Position numbers and translations under genes: made by a program. DNA of 64,000 bases from Yersinia massiliensis. Its GTDB lineage: Bacteria > Pseudomonadota > Gammaproteobacteria > Enterobacterales > Enterobacteriaceae. Under the pieces are notes generated by a model. It was given only the letters and a program-made list of their open reading frames with translations, was not told where the DNA came from and did not search any database. Position 1 is the stretch's first letter. Each line of letters begins with the position of its first letter. Below are positions 55,001-64,000 of this stretch, in pieces. The stretch spans positions 4,712,001 through 4,776,000 of the forward strand of contig NZ_CP028487.1 in the NCBI RefSeq assembly GCF_003048255.1, read 5' to 3'.

Positions 55001-55184
55001 AAGATTTGTTTGATTTGCTACCGAAGTAGCGATGCTCAAAGATTACTTTCTGCAAATATGCATTCGAACCGAGGTTCAAATGTTTACTGCTTTGGTCACT
55101 CTTCAAGACTTTGATATTGCTTCTGCCTGTCGAAACAGGCTTCGATATCGTCTTGCGAGTGCCCACACAGATTGTCTGATAAAT

Positions 55185-55195
55185 TGTTAAAGAGC
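55185..55195 (-). promoter_or_regulatory. boxA in the rRNA leader
   Basis: GCTCTTTAACA on the minus strand, between P2 and 16S, matches the rrn leader boxA. It supports antitermination of the rRNA transcript. Confidence 0.88.
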
Positions 55196-55246
55196 GTTCG
55201 TTACCTGTTAACCTTGCGGTTAATCTGACGGTAACGCGGGAGGCAG

Positions 55247-55274
55247 ATAATACGCTTTCCCGCTGAAGAGTCAA
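55247..55274 (-). promoter_or_regulatory. rRNA operon promoter P2
   Basis: On the minus strand TTGACT (55269-55274) and TATTAT (55247-55252) are 16 bases apart. It lies about 120 bases downstream of P1, the usual rrn spacing. Confidence 0.85.
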
Positions 55275-55366
55275 GGTTTTATTTGCTTTCTTTCGAACTC
55301 AAACTGATTCTTTTCTCTTCCTAACCCGGCGAAGTCTATTTCGTTGTTCCCAGTCAGTGGAGGCGC

Positions 55367-55394
55367 ATTATAGGGAGTTCCTGACAGGCTGCAA
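55367..55394 (-). promoter_or_regulatory. rRNA operon promoter P1
   Basis: On the minus strand TTGCAG (55389-55394) and a consensus TATAAT (55367-55372) are 16 bases apart, followed by the G+C-rich discriminator GCGCCTCC. This is the layout of E. coli rrn P1, regulated by growth rate and ppGpp. An A+T-rich stretch just upstream (AAAGTTTTTTGAAATTA) resembles an UP element. Confidence 0.9.
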
Positions 55395-55445
55395 CCCCTA
55401 ATTTCAAAAAACTTTTCAACCGCTGTTTCTTTAGTCAAAACGCCG

Positions 55446-56309
55446 TTAAATTGGCAGTTTTTGCAGCGTTGGGAAGCCATAACCCTGCAAAACGGGCAAT
55501 AAAGCGTCAGTATCCGTATTCAACGCCATACAATACGCAATGTTTTCATCCTGTGAAGAAGCCACATTTTCCTGAGAAGAGATCAACCAAGCGGTACGCC
55601 GAGCGATTGCGGCACCGGAATCAACCATCCGAGTACCTTCTGGCAGCACTTGCGCTAACTCTTCCGCTAATAAAGGGAAATGGGTACATCCCAATACAAT
55701 GGTGTCTGGCGGTTCACGCATCGCCAACCATGGATGAAGGATTTTCTTTAATGCTTCCGCAGGTACCACACCACCATGCAGTTTGGTTTCTGCCAGCTCC
55801 ACCAGCTCAGATGACCCTAATAGCTCGATTTTGCAGTCTGTCGCAAAACGTGAAATGAGATCTAAGGTGTAAGAAGCATGAACGGTGCCACGCGTCGCCA
55901 ATAAACCGACGATACCATTACGGGTGAGCCGCACGGCAGGTTTGATAGCAGGAACCACGCCAACGACTGGGAATGCGAAGCGCTCGCGTAAAGCAGGAAG
56001 GGAGACGGTGCTGGCAGTGTTACAAGCAATGACCACAATCGCCAGAGGGTGACGCTGTTGTACTGCGGTGACAATCTCTAATACGCGTTCAACGATGAAC
56101 TCACCGGATTTCTCCCCATAAGGGAAAGCAACGTTATCGAAAGCATATATATAGTGGAGATCCGGCAATAGCTGCCGAATCTCTTGATAGACAGAGAGCC
56201 CGCCAACACCTGAGTCAAAAATCAGTGCCGTCGGGCGAAGAGCGGTATTAGCCTTAGAAGTTGTAGCTTCCTGTGAGGTAATACTCTCGTCCAGCAGTTC
56301 TATAGCCAT
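55446..56309 (-). CDS. murI: MurI, glutamate racemase
   Basis: The enzyme makes D-glutamate for peptidoglycan. It has 287 residues from ATG 56309 (MAIELLDES); E. coli has 285. The two catalytic cysteines lie in [16 protein letters not shown] (around residue 105) and [11 protein letters not shown] (around 215). [11 protein letters not shown] is the N-terminal signature. The frame is open 15 codons upstream, but the chosen start gives a 56-base overlap with btuB, which I recall for E. coli too. It sits just upstream of the rRNA promoters. Confidence 0.95.
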   Translation of the reverse strand: MAIELLDESITSQEATTSKANTALRPTALIFDSGVGGLSVYQEIRQLLPDLHYIYAFDNVAFPYGEKSGEFIVERVLEIVTAVQQRHPLAIVVIACNTASTVSLPALRERFAFPVVGVVPAIKPAVRLTRNGIVGLLATRGTVHASYTLDLISRFATDCKIELLGSSELVELAETKLHGGVVPAEALKKILHPWLAMREPPDTIVLGCTHFPLLAEELAQVLPEGTRMVDSGAAIARRTAWLISSQENVASSQDENIAYCMALNTDTDALLPVLQGYGFPTLQKLPI

Positions 56310-58143
56310 AAGCCGTTTCATATTCTTTATCAAACAGGTTAGCAATTCTACCACGAACTGTTAGATGAGAAGTAACGGGATACGATGCAGAAACGTCTAC
56401 TGTGCTATAACTCGGCAATTCACGCTGCGTTGTGCTGTACGCAGAGGTGTTATTGTCATAGCGTTTGCCGAAGTACTGATAAGAAACGTCCATGTCTAAG
56501 TTGAACATGGTCCAATCTAACTGATACTTGGCCTGATGCTTAGAACGACGGGCTAACACTTCGTTATTTTCATCGTTGCGCGGATCAATATATTGCAATG
56601 TGACCTGATGAGTGAAGATACCGGTATCAAGATTTCCGGTCCATTCCACACCTTTTATGGTCGCAGAGTTAACATTGTAATATTGCCCAATGTAGGTCAA
56701 CGGGTCAGAGTAGTAATCGATCAGATTTTCAATTTTGTTGTGATAAGCCGATAAGCGCCAGTCAACCGGCCCCGTCACCCCTTCTAATCCCGCTTCCCAT
56801 TGGCGAGACTCTTCCGGTTTAAGGTTACTGTTGGGTTCAATCCGTGGGCTGAAGCGCTGCGCGCCGTACTGTTGACCCAAGGATGGTGCCAAGAAGCCGG
56901 TACCGTAAGATAACGTCAAACGATAATCAGGAACGAATTCCCAGCCAGCGGCTGTTTGCCATGTCTCATGCCAACCAAACTGCTCATCTTTATCTGCACG
57001 GCCAGAGGCTTCAAGTGTGACGCTATCGAACTTCTGCTGCCCAGTCAGATATAAACCGGTGTTATCACGCTTGTAGGTATCAGAAATAGTAGTGTTGGAT
57101 GAAGCCAAACGTTGCTGCTGCCAATCAAGCCCTGCGCTTAGCGTCGCATTTTCAAAGCTATAAGTGTTGCCCCATTGCAGATTACGCTGATCCATATCAT
57201 CGAGCGTGGTGGCGACCCCATAGCGGCCTAATTGGCTGCTGTAATTGTAATCTTTATATTTTTGGTAACTCGCAATGAACTGAGAAGAGTAAGCGCCTGA
57301 AGCATAACGCAAGCCAGCATCATAAGTGTGGTTATACAAACGCTCTTTATCACCACTGTATTCTGGCAGATAAGGGGTACTGCCGACGTCGTAATCGGTG
57401 CTATTGGTGTAGCCATAACCTCGGACAAACCCAGAGAACTCTTGGTTGAACTGATGATCCAATCCTGCCCAGAAATTTTTATTACGAAAACCGTCTCGGT
57501 CACTGTCTACCGAATAATTAGAGTCTGGCTTGATATTAAAGCCATTGGTGGTTTGATACCCACCTGCAATCGTCGCTAATGTATCGCCAAAGCGGTGGCG
57601 CACGCTGCCATCATATTGCTGATAGCCTTTGGAACCGACACCTGCATTTATCTGCACGCCTTCTTTATCAGATTGCGTGATCACATTGATGACGCCACCA
57701 ATCGCCCCCGAGCCATATACGGCAGAGCGCGGCCCACGAATATACTCAACTCGCTGTACCAAGGAGATGGGTATCTGATTAAAGCTAGCAGTGTTGACGA
57801 TACCGGTACGTGCCAAGGGGATACCATCAACCAGCACCAAAACATGCCGTGCCTCAGTGCCGCGAATATAAACGGAAGAGCCTTGCCCCATCCCGCCAGT
57901 CTGAGCGATATCGACACCCGGTAAACGGCGCATCACTTCATTGAGGCTTTTGGCCTGCCAGCGATCAATATCATCTCGGGTCACTACATCAGTGGGTGCT
58001 AATACGGTGGAAACAGGCTGTTTGAAACGGCTGGCTGTCACCACCATTTCGTCATTATTACTCGTCGTGGTGTTGTTCTGCGCCCAGCCAGAAAATGCCG
58101 TCACAGAGAGGGCTGTGAACAGCGTATATTTTTTAATTATCAT
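56254..58143 (-). CDS. btuB: BtuB, outer-membrane vitamin B12 receptor
   Basis: This TonB-dependent transporter takes up cobalamin. It has 629 residues (E. coli 614). The signal peptide is [21 protein letters not shown]; the TonB box follows as DEMVVTAS (around 34). The plug domain contains [10 protein letters not shown] and [20 protein letters not shown]; the 22-strand barrel ends in the usual aromatic residue (YYLTGSYNF). The frame is open 13 codons upstream, within the riboswitch leader, but ATG 58143 starts the signal peptide. Expression should be controlled by the upstream riboswitch. Confidence 0.96.
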   Translation of the reverse strand: MIIKKYTLFTALSVTAFSGWAQNNTTTSNNDEMVVTASRFKQPVSTVLAPTDVVTRDDIDRWQAKSLNEVMRRLPGVDIAQTGGMGQGSSVYIRGTEARHVLVLVDGIPLARTGIVNTASFNQIPISLVQRVEYIRGPRSAVYGSGAIGGVINVITQSDKEGVQINAGVGSKGYQQYDGSVRHRFGDTLATIAGGYQTTNGFNIKPDSNYSVDSDRDGFRNKNFWAGLDHQFNQEFSGFVRGYGYTNSTDYDVGSTPYLPEYSGDKERLYNHTYDAGLRYASGAYSSQFIASYQKYKDYNYSSQLGRYGVATTLDDMDQRNLQWGNTYSFENATLSAGLDWQQQRLASSNTTISDTYKRDNTGLYLTGQQKFDSVTLEASGRADKDEQFGWHETWQTAAGWEFVPDYRLTLSYGTGFLAPSLGQQYGAQRFSPRIEPNSNLKPEESRQWEAGLEGVTGPVDWRLSAYHNKIENLIDYYSDPLTYIGQYYNVNSATIKGVEWTGNLDTGIFTHQVTLQYIDPRNDENNEVLARRSKHQAKYQLDWTMFNLDMDVSYQYFGKRYDNNTSAYSTTQRELPSYSTVDVSASYPVTSHLTVRGRIANLFDKEYETAYGYRTAGREYYLTGSYNF

Positions 58144-58204
58144 AAAGCATCCAAACTCAATTGGCGGATGCCGCAGAGCCATGGCCGGTAGTACGCGACG
58201 ACCA

Positions 58205-58395
58205 CGAATATTGCGACGTTATACCGGCAGGTCTTCGGGCTTGGGATCTCTAAAAAAAGAGCGGGCGATGACTTCCCGTCCTTGCGGACAGTGTCTGGTT
58301 GAAACCTATCGCCGTGACTTCCCCTTACCGCTGCGCGTCAGCTCCGGATTTACACCGGATTCCCTTTTAACTCTTAGGTGTTTAAGTACAGCATG
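58205..58395 (-). ncRNA. Cobalamin riboswitch of btuB
   Basis: The btuB leader contains the conserved adenosylcobalamin-riboswitch parts in order on the minus strand: AGGGAATCCGGTGTAAATCC, then GAGCTGACGCGCAGCGGTA, and the B12 box GCCCGAAGACCTGCCGG (58223-58239). Bound adenosylcobalamin should block ribosome binding and lower btuB expression. Exact limits are estimated. Confidence 0.93.
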
Positions 58396-58547
58396 AGGCC
58401 GGACCGCAATGTTACGATTAAGTAAAATGGATGTCTAGACTTCCATTATTCTCATGATGAATAAATAGAACAAAACTGGACATCAGGGCCACTTTCCCTA
58501 CAATCCGCAGGAATAACACTCTTTATTATGCTCAAACGAGAAGAAAC

Positions 58548-59651
58548 ATGACTCACAACATCCTGCCGACTGACGGCTATGATCACCAATTGGCAGAGAA
58601 ATCCGCCCGTCTTCAGGCAATGATGTTGCCGTTTCAGGCACCCGCTCCCGAGATATTCCGTTCGCCTGCTGAACATTACCGCATGCGGGCAGAGTTTCGC
58701 GTTTGGCACGATGAAGACGATTTGTACCACATCATGTTTGACCAACAGACCAAGCAGCGCATTCGGGTCGAGCAATTCCCTGTAGCCAGCTTGCTCATCA
58801 ATCGTCTGATGAGCGCCTTGATGACGGCTATCAGAGCCGAACCTGTTTTGCGCCGTAAATTGTTCCAGATTGATTACTTATCTACCCTAAGCGGGAAACT
58901 GATCGCCTCTTTGCTGTATCACCGTCAGTTAGATGAAGAATGGCAACAAAAGGCATTGGCGTTACGTGATCAGCTTCGCGAACAAGGCTTTGACCTGCAG
59001 TTGATTGGGCGAGCATCGAAAACCAAAATCATGTTGGACCACGACTATATCGACGAAGTGTTGCCGGTCGCTGGCCGCGAGATGATCTATCGTCAGGTCG
59101 AAAATAGCTTCACGCAGCCAAATGCCGCGGTGAATATTCATATGTTGGAATGGGCGCTTGATGTCACTCAGCATGCCAGTGGGGATTTACTGGAGTTGTA
59201 CTGCGGTAATGGCAACTTCTCGTTGGCACTGGCGCGTAATTTTGATCGGGTGCTGGCGACTGAGATAGCCAAACCCTCAGTAGCAGCGGCTCAGTATAAT
59301 ATCGCGGCTAATCACATTGATAACGTGCAGATAATCCGCATGTCCGCGGAAGAATTCACCCAAGCAATGCAAGGTGTTCGTGAGTTTAATCGCCTGAAGG
59401 GCATTGATTTGAGCGGCTATAACTGCGAAACCATTTTTGTCGATCCGCCGCGTAGTGGGTTGGATGATGAAACCGTCAAGTTGGTGCAAGCTTATCCGCG
59501 TATCCTGTATATTTCTTGCAACCCCGAGACACTGTGTGCCAACCTTGAACAGTTACAGCACACTCATAAAATCAGCCGCTTAGCACTGTTCGATCAGTTC
59601 CCCTATACCCATCATATGGAGTGCGGGGTCTTGCTAGAAAAGCGCGACTAG
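58548..59651 (+). CDS. trmA: TrmA, tRNA (uracil-54-C5)-methyltransferase
   Basis: The enzyme makes ribothymidine at position 54 of tRNAs using SAM. It has 367 residues (E. coli 366). The SAM-binding motif is [15 protein letters not shown] (around 211-225), with [11 protein letters not shown] and the catalytic cysteine in [13 protein letters not shown] (around 324). It is divergent from btuB across about 400 bases, as in E. coli. Confidence 0.97.
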   Translation: MTHNILPTDGYDHQLAEKSARLQAMMLPFQAPAPEIFRSPAEHYRMRAEFRVWHDEDDLYHIMFDQQTKQRIRVEQFPVASLLINRLMSALMTAIRAEPVLRRKLFQIDYLSTLSGKLIASLLYHRQLDEEWQQKALALRDQLREQGFDLQLIGRASKTKIMLDHDYIDEVLPVAGREMIYRQVENSFTQPNAAVNIHMLEWALDVTQHASGDLLELYCGNGNFSLALARNFDRVLATEIAKPSVAAAQYNIAANHIDNVQIIRMSAEEFTQAMQGVREFNRLKGIDLSGYNCETIFVDPPRSGLDDETVKLVQAYPRILYISCNPETLCANLEQLQHTHKISRLALFDQFPYTHHMECGVLLEKRD

Positions 59652-59684
59652 CTGCCGCTAAGCTATCTACACTGATGAATAGAT

Positions 59685-59706
59685 GCCGTTGGACTCCCAA
59701 CGGCAC
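59685..59706. terminator. Stem-loop between trmA and yijD
   Basis: TGCCGTTGG (59685-59693) and CCAACGGCA (59698-59706) form a perfect 9-bp stem with a 4-base loop, between the convergent stops of trmA and yijD. It probably serves both. Confidence 0.75.
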
Positions 59707-59739
59707 ATTGACTCGTTACGCCTCATAGGCCATACGCGA

Positions 59740-60195
59740 TTACTGCGGTGAATGGTTTTCCGTATTATCCGACCCGATTTCCGAGTCTGCCTGTGCCGAT
59801 TTCCGTGCTTTTAGCCTGAACAAAATCCAAAATACCAAGGCCACACTAAGAATAGAGGGGAGAAAATTAGAGCCAATCGCCGGATGCTCGACCCGTACAA
59901 TGGCGCTATACAATAAAATCCCCAATAGGAAGCAAGCCGAAACTAACAGTGGTAATCCTTGCGGCATCGCAAAATGGAGATAACGCTGATGTAAGCAATA
60001 AACCGCCAATATTAATGTAATTAGCGGAAAAATTGAAAAAGGCACAAACGCACTAAATAATGCATTGAATGAACCATTTATTGCCAACCCCGTCGTCAAC
60101 GCCAGCAGTAGAGTGCCCATTTCGCGGCGAGGCTGTTTTTCAGGATAAGCGTGTTCTTCAGATGAAGAGTGCTTTTCAGAATTAGCGTGTTCCAT
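59740..60195 (-). CDS. yijD: YijD, inner-membrane protein of unknown function
   Basis: This is a DUF1422-type membrane protein with four predicted membrane segments ([57 protein letters not shown]). E. coli YijD has 119 residues; this has about 151 because of a polar N-terminal extension ([19 protein letters not shown]) and a longer acidic tail. ATG 60195 or 60198 may be the start; AAGGA fits 60195 better. It follows fabR by about 16 bases and is probably co-transcribed with it. Function is unknown. Confidence 0.88.
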   Translation of the reverse strand: MEHANSEKHSSSEEHAYPEKQPRREMGTLLLALTTGLAINGSFNALFSAFVPFSIFPLITLILAVYCLHQRYLHFAMPQGLPLLVSACFLLGILLYSAIVRVEHPAIGSNFLPSILSVALVFWILFRLKARKSAQADSEIGSDNTENHSPQ

Positions 60196-60211
60196 CATTT
60201 TCCTTTTCTTA

Positions 60212-60844
60212 TTAAGTACGGGGTACTGCGAGTTTCTCCTGCTCGCGACGATACCAATAATAAGCACCTTTGGAGATCATCCGCAGTTGTAAGACCAAGC
60301 GCTCTTCTAACTGTCGCCGTTGTTCAATATCCACGTCTAGCACTTCTGCACCCGCACTGAAGACTATTGTGACCATGGCCTCAGCTTGAGCTTCGGTGAA
60401 GCTACGCGGCATGTGGTTTTCCAGCTCCAGATAATCAGCCAACTCGGCGATAAAATGCTGAATTTCACGTGCAACCGCGGCACGGAAAGCGGCAGAGGTC
60501 CCTGAACGCTCCCGTAACAATAAGCGGAAGGCGTTAGGGTTATTGCCGATAAATTCCATAAATGTAGAAACTGACGTGCGGATAACACTGCCGCCTTTGG
60601 CAATCCGCTGACGTGCTTGTCGCATGAGCTGACGCAACATCAAGCCGCTTTCATCGACCATTGTGAGGCCCAGCTCGTCAACATCACGGAAATGCCGGTA
60701 AAAAGAAGTCGGCGCAATACCAGCTTCACGAGAAACTTCTCGCAAACTGAGGCTGGCAAAACTCCGCTCTGCACTGAGCTGACTGAACGCCGCTTCGATA
60801 AGGGAACGACGAGTCCGCTCTTTTTGTTGTGCTCTGACGCCCAT
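60212..60844 (-). CDS. fabR: FabR, TetR-type repressor of unsaturated fatty acid synthesis
   Basis: In E. coli FabR represses fabB and fabA, sensing the balance of unsaturated acyl-CoA or acyl-ACP. It has 210 residues. The N-terminal TetR helix-turn-helix is [20 protein letters not shown]; most of the protein is almost identical to E. coli FabR. The start is ATG 60844 ([10 protein letters not shown]); an in-frame TTG at 60856 is less likely. It is divergent from sthA and precedes yijD, as in E. coli. Confidence 0.95.
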   Translation of the reverse strand: MGVRAQQKERTRRSLIEAAFSQLSAERSFASLSLREVSREAGIAPTSFYRHFRDVDELGLTMVDESGLMLRQLMRQARQRIAKGGSVIRTSVSTFMEFIGNNPNAFRLLLRERSGTSAAFRAAVAREIQHFIAELADYLELENHMPRSFTEAQAEAMVTIVFSAGAEVLDVDIEQRRQLEERLVLQLRMISKGAYYWYRREQEKLAVPRT

Positions 60845-61061
60845 AATCGTGCCCAAGGGATATCCAAATTCTCAATCTAAGACATATAGTCAGCAATATA
60901 CCAAACTTTATAGTAACAACCGTTATACAAAAGCATCATCCCAATACGGAATTGCCGCTTTACAGTATCCATCACGGTGATTTACCTATTGCTGATTGGG
61001 TTATACTCTGGATGATGTTAATGTACCGTTGTAATTTTGTATAATAATAGGTCTCTCCTAC

Positions 61062-62462
61062 ATGCAACAGCACTTCCATTTTGATGCCATCGTTATTGGC
61101 TCGGGTCCTGGCGGTGAAGGTGCCGCTATGGGGTTGGTCAAGCAAGGCGCCCGGGTTGCCGTGATTGAACGGTACAATAATGTGGGCGGTGGATGTACCC
61201 ATTGGGGCACTATCCCTTCCAAGGCTTTGCGCCACGCCGTTAGCCGTATTATCGAATTCAACCAAAACCCACTCTACAGCGACAATGCTCGAACCATCAG
61301 TTCATCTTTCGCTGATATTTTAAATCATGCAGACCGCGTGATTAACCAGCAAACCCGTATGCGCCAAGGCTTTTACGATCGCAATCATTGCCAGATGTTC
61401 TCCGGTGATGCCAGCTTTATAGATGCCAATACTATCAATGTCCGTTACGCCGATGGCACTAACGATACGCTGCGCGCTGATAACATTGTTATTGCGACCG
61501 GTTCACGGCCCTATCGCCCGGCAAACGTGGATTTTACCCACGAACGTATTTACGACAGTGATACCATTTTGCAGCTCAGCCATGAACCACAACACGTCAT
61601 TATCTACGGTGCTGGGGTGATTGGCTGCGAATATGCGTCTATCTTCCGCGGCTTAAGCGTCAAAGTGGATTTGATTAATACCCGTGACCGCCTACTGGCT
61701 TTTCTTGATCAAGAAATGTCAGATGCTCTGTCTTACCACTTCTGGAATAACGGCGTGGTTATCCGCCACAACGAAGAATTTGAGCAGATCGAAGGAACGG
61801 TTGATGGGGTGATTGTTCATTTGAAATCAGGCAAAAAAGTGAAAGCCGATTGCTTGCTATACGCCAATGGCCGTACCGGTAATACCAGTGGATTAGGGCT
61901 GGAAAAAATTGGTTTGGAAGCAGATAGCCGTGGCTTGCTGAAGGTCAACAGCATGTACCAGACAGCGCTGCCTCATGTGTATGCCGTCGGTGATGTTATT
62001 GGTTACCCGAGCCTAGCCTCTGCGGCCTATGACCAAGGGCGCATTGCGGCGCAAGCGATGATCAAAGGCGAGGCGAATGTTCACTTGATAGAAGATATCC
62101 CGACGGGTATCTACACCATTCCCGAAATTAGCTCGGTAGGTAAAACCGAACAAGAATTGACGGCAATGAAAGTGCCTTACGAGGTCGGTCGCGCGCAGTT
62201 TAAACACTTAGCCCGCGCTCAAATTGTTGGGATGAATACTGGCAGCTTAAAAATTCTGTTCCATCGCGAAACTAAGCAGATACTTGGCATTCATTGCTTT
62301 GGTGAGCGCGCGGCTGAAATTATCCACATTGGGCAAGCTATCATGGAGCAAAAAGGCGAAGGTAATACGATTGAATATTTCGTTAATACTACCTTCAATT
62401 ATCCAACAATGGCTGAAGCCTACCGCGTAGCGGCACTCAATGGCTTAAACCGCCTGTTCTAA
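61062..62462 (+). CDS. sthA: SthA, soluble pyridine nucleotide transhydrogenase
   Basis: This FAD flavoprotein moves reducing equivalents between NADPH and NAD+. It has 466 residues, as in E. coli. The FAD motif is [16 protein letters not shown] (around 10-25). At the usual disulfide position it reads [14 protein letters not shown], with only one cysteine, which separates SthA from lipoamide dehydrogenase and glutathione reductase. [16 protein letters not shown] is the NAD(P) motif. Its last 18 bases overlap the end of oxyR on the other strand. Confidence 0.97.
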   Translation: MQQHFHFDAIVIGSGPGGEGAAMGLVKQGARVAVIERYNNVGGGCTHWGTIPSKALRHAVSRIIEFNQNPLYSDNARTISSSFADILNHADRVINQQTRMRQGFYDRNHCQMFSGDASFIDANTINVRYADGTNDTLRADNIVIATGSRPYRPANVDFTHERIYDSDTILQLSHEPQHVIIYGAGVIGCEYASIFRGLSVKVDLINTRDRLLAFLDQEMSDALSYHFWNNGVVIRHNEEFEQIEGTVDGVIVHLKSGKKVKADCLLYANGRTGNTSGLGLEKIGLEADSRGLLKVNSMYQTALPHVYAVGDVIGYPSLASAAYDQGRIAAQAMIKGEANVHLIEDIPTGIYTIPEISSVGKTEQELTAMKVPYEVGRAQFKHLARAQIVGMNTGSLKILFHRETKQILGIHCFGERAAEIIHIGQAIMEQKGEGNTIEYFVNTTFNYPTMAEAYRVAALNGLNRLF

Positions 62463-63362
62463 CGTTGGGTTCATGCGCGCTTGCATGTGCTCACGTATCG
62501 CCTCGGCAAGTTGCTCATAGCGGCCACGCAATGGGGAGCCGGGGCGGTATACCAAGGCAATCGTACGCTTGGGAACCGGCTTATAACATTCCAGATAACA
62601 TACTCCGTCACGCTGCCTTTCATTTGGCACAGCCAGTGAAGGCAAGAGTGTGATACCGCTACCTGCTGCAACCATATTGCGCAAAGTTTCTAAACTGGTG
62701 GCACGGAAATGCGTGTCTTCATCTGCCCCTGCTTGGAAGCAAAAGCCCATCGCTTGATCGCGTAAACAGTGACCATCTTCCAGCATCAGCAACTTTTCAC
62801 CCGCCAATTCATGCATTTGTACTCTGTCACGATCTGCCCATGGGTGATCGGCGTATATCGCCAATTGCATCGGTTCATCAAAGAGTGGGACTTCAATAAA
62901 CGCCTCTGTTTCTTTGACTAGCGCAAGGATGGCACAGTCCAGCTTGCCACTGTCTAATTGAGCTAATAGGTTCTGGGTTTGTGCTTCATGCAGATACATT
63001 TCCAGTTTTGGGAATGTGTGATGCAGCGTTGGAATGATTTGCGGTAGTAAATAAGGCCCGACCGTTGGAATCAGTCCGATGTGCAAGGGTCCAGACATGC
63101 TCTCACCCTGTAAACTGGCCATTTCTTTCAACACTTTCACTTCACGCAGGACTGTTCTTGCCTGCTCCACCAGCAATAACCCAGCTTGAGTAAATAAGAC
63201 TTTACGGCTGGTGCGCTCCAACAGCATGACACCTAATTCATCTTCCAATTTACGAATTTGGCCGCTTAAGGTGGGTTGACTGACATGACAAGAATCGGCA
63301 GCACGCCGGAAATGCCTGAATTCAGCCAGCGCCACCAAGTATTCTAGATCACGAATGTTCAT
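62445..63362 (-). CDS. oxyR: OxyR, peroxide-sensing LysR-type regulator
   Basis: OxyR activates antioxidant genes after peroxide forms an intramolecular disulfide. It has 305 residues, as in E. coli. The helix-turn-helix includes [20 protein letters not shown] (residues about 17-36). The redox cysteines correspond to C199 and C208 in the segment [19 protein letters not shown]. It converges on sthA and is divergent from a peroxiredoxin gene, with a sequence of OxyR-site geometry in between. Confidence 0.97.
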   Translation of the reverse strand: MNIRDLEYLVALAEFRHFRRAADSCHVSQPTLSGQIRKLEDELGVMLLERTSRKVLFTQAGLLLVEQARTVLREVKVLKEMASLQGESMSGPLHIGLIPTVGPYLLPQIIPTLHHTFPKLEMYLHEAQTQNLLAQLDSGKLDCAILALVKETEAFIEVPLFDEPMQLAIYADHPWADRDRVQMHELAGEKLLMLEDGHCLRDQAMGFCFQAGADEDTHFRATSLETLRNMVAAGSGITLLPSLAVPNERQRDGVCYLECYKPVPKRTIALVYRPGSPLRGRYEQLAEAIREHMQARMNPTLEQAV

Positions 63363-63379
63363 CGCTGCTCCACTTTATG

Positions 63380-63416
63380 ATAGCCCTTGACGATAGATAA
63401 GATAGCAACCAGTGAT
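63380..63416. promoter_or_regulatory. Candidate OxyR binding site
   Basis: The sequence has ATAG-N7-CGAT-N7-ATAG-N7-TGAT, exactly the spacing of the OxyR motif (ATAG-N7-CTAT repeated with 7-base gaps). Both ATAG quarters are perfect; the CTAT quarters match at three of four and two of four positions. It lies 17 bases upstream of the oxyR start and about 93 upstream of the peroxiredoxin start. It fits oxyR autorepression and possibly activation of the neighbour. Confidence 0.6.
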
Positions 63417-63508
63417 TAGAACTATCAAGCGATAAAATCAATAATGTTTCCCAACGAAGAAACACCCATAAAAATTTAAGCATTTAATTTTTTAATCAAG
63501 GAGTTGCA

Positions 63509-64000
63509 ATGTTCGCTAGCCAAGAAGGTCAAAAAATCCCACTGGTGACTTTCCATACCCGTCAGGGCGACAAGTGGATTGATGTCACTACCGACGATTT
63601 ATTTAGCAATAAAACCGTTATCGTATTTTCACTGCCCGGTGCTTTTACCCCGACCTGTTCTTCCAGCCATTTGCCACGCTATAACGAGCTGGCCGGTGTG
63701 TTTAAGCAACATGGCGTTGATAATATTTTGTGTGTTTCCGTCAACGACACCTTTGTGATGAATGCATGGAAGGCTGATCAACACGCTGAAAATATCACCT
63801 TTATTCCAGACGGCAATGGTGAATTCACCAAGAGCATGAACATGTTGGTTGAGAAGGCAGACCTTGGTTTCGGACCACGTTCTTGGCGTTACTCCATGCT
63901 GGTACGTAACGGTGTGGTTGAGAAAATGTTCGTTGAGCCGAATAAGCCAGGTGACCCGTTTGAAGTCTCTGATGCTGACACCATGCTGAAATATCTGGCA
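63509..64000 (+). CDS. Peroxiredoxin 5-type protein, probable peroxiredoxin-glutaredoxin hybrid (partial)
   Basis: The enzyme should reduce hydrogen peroxide and alkyl peroxides. The first 164 codons are present; the window edge cuts the rest. The Prx5 domain is clear: [15 protein letters not shown], the peroxidatic cysteine at residue 50 in [18 protein letters not shown], and [15 protein letters not shown]. In Haemophilus and several enterobacteria such proteins continue into a glutaredoxin domain, which would use glutathione as reductant; that part would lie outside the window. AAGGAG is five bases upstream of the ATG. It is divergent from oxyR. Confidence 0.9.
   Translation, partial: MFASQEGQKIPLVTFHTRQGDKWIDVTTDDLFSNKTVIVFSLPGAFTPTCSSSHLPRYNELAGVFKQHGVDNILCVSVNDTFVMNAWKADQHAENITFIPDGNGEFTKSMNMLVEKADLGFGPRSWRYSMLVRNGVVEKMFVEPNKPGDPFEVSDADTMLKYLA

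Overview
The window reads as a chromosomal segment of an enteric gammaproteobacterium, most likely a Yersinia of the pseudotuberculosis/pestis group. The housekeeping proteins are close to their E. coli counterparts over their full length. Their order (wec, rho-trxA-rhlB-gppA-rep-ppiC, ilv, hdfR, rrn, murI-btuB, trmA-fabR-sthA-oxyR) is the enterobacterial one, with Yersinia-type additions: an exopolygalacturonase gene, a chaperone-usher fimbrial operon beside ppiC, an A+T-rich gene inside the ilv locus, and a peroxiredoxin beside oxyR. The species is inferred from recalled similarity. No insertion sequence, prophage or CRISPR array was seen.

Layout. 1-12.9 kb, minus strand: the complete enterobacterial common antigen (ECA) operon wecA-wzzE-wecB-wecC-rffG-rffH-wecD-wecE-wzxE-wecF-wzyE, then the 5' half of wecG cut by the window edge. 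It makes the sugar nucleotides, builds lipid-linked trisaccharide, flips it and polymerises it. 13.2-22.9 kb: rho, trxA, rhlB, gppA, the pectin-degrading enzyme, rep and ppiC. 23.5-29.6 kb, plus strand: one fimbrial operon (pilin, chaperone, usher, two-domain tip protein, second chaperone), preceded by about 580 bases of A+T-rich DNA with a perfect 22-bp palindrome. 29.8-41.1 kb: isoleucine/valine genes ilvC and ilvY (divergent) and ilvL-G-M-E-D-A, with attenuator. A 586-residue repeat protein of unknown function lies between ilvY and ilvA and is bracketed by a 21-bp direct repeat.

41.5-49.0 kb: comM, maoP and hdfR, then a sugar ABC transporter (ytfQ-ytfR-ytfT-yjfF). 49.5-55.4 kb, minus strand: an rRNA operon (16S, tRNA-Ile, tRNA-Ala, 23S, 5S, tRNA-Asp, tRNA-Trp) with two promoters. 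Its upstream flank (btuB-murI) matches E. coli rrnB, while its downstream flank (Asp/Trp tRNAs, hdfR, ilv) matches E. coli rrnC, so a rearrangement between rRNA operons separates the two lineages. 55.4-64 kb: murI, btuB with a cobalamin riboswitch, trmA, yijD-fabR, sthA, oxyR, and the start of a peroxiredoxin gene that faces oxyR across a sequence with OxyR-site geometry.

Least explained are the ilv-locus gene and its flanking repeat, the two-chaperone fimbrial operon with its palindrome, and short tandem arrays in the rho leader and the ilvD-ilvE spacer. All coordinates, repeats and start-site arguments were read by eye; no alignment or database search was run.
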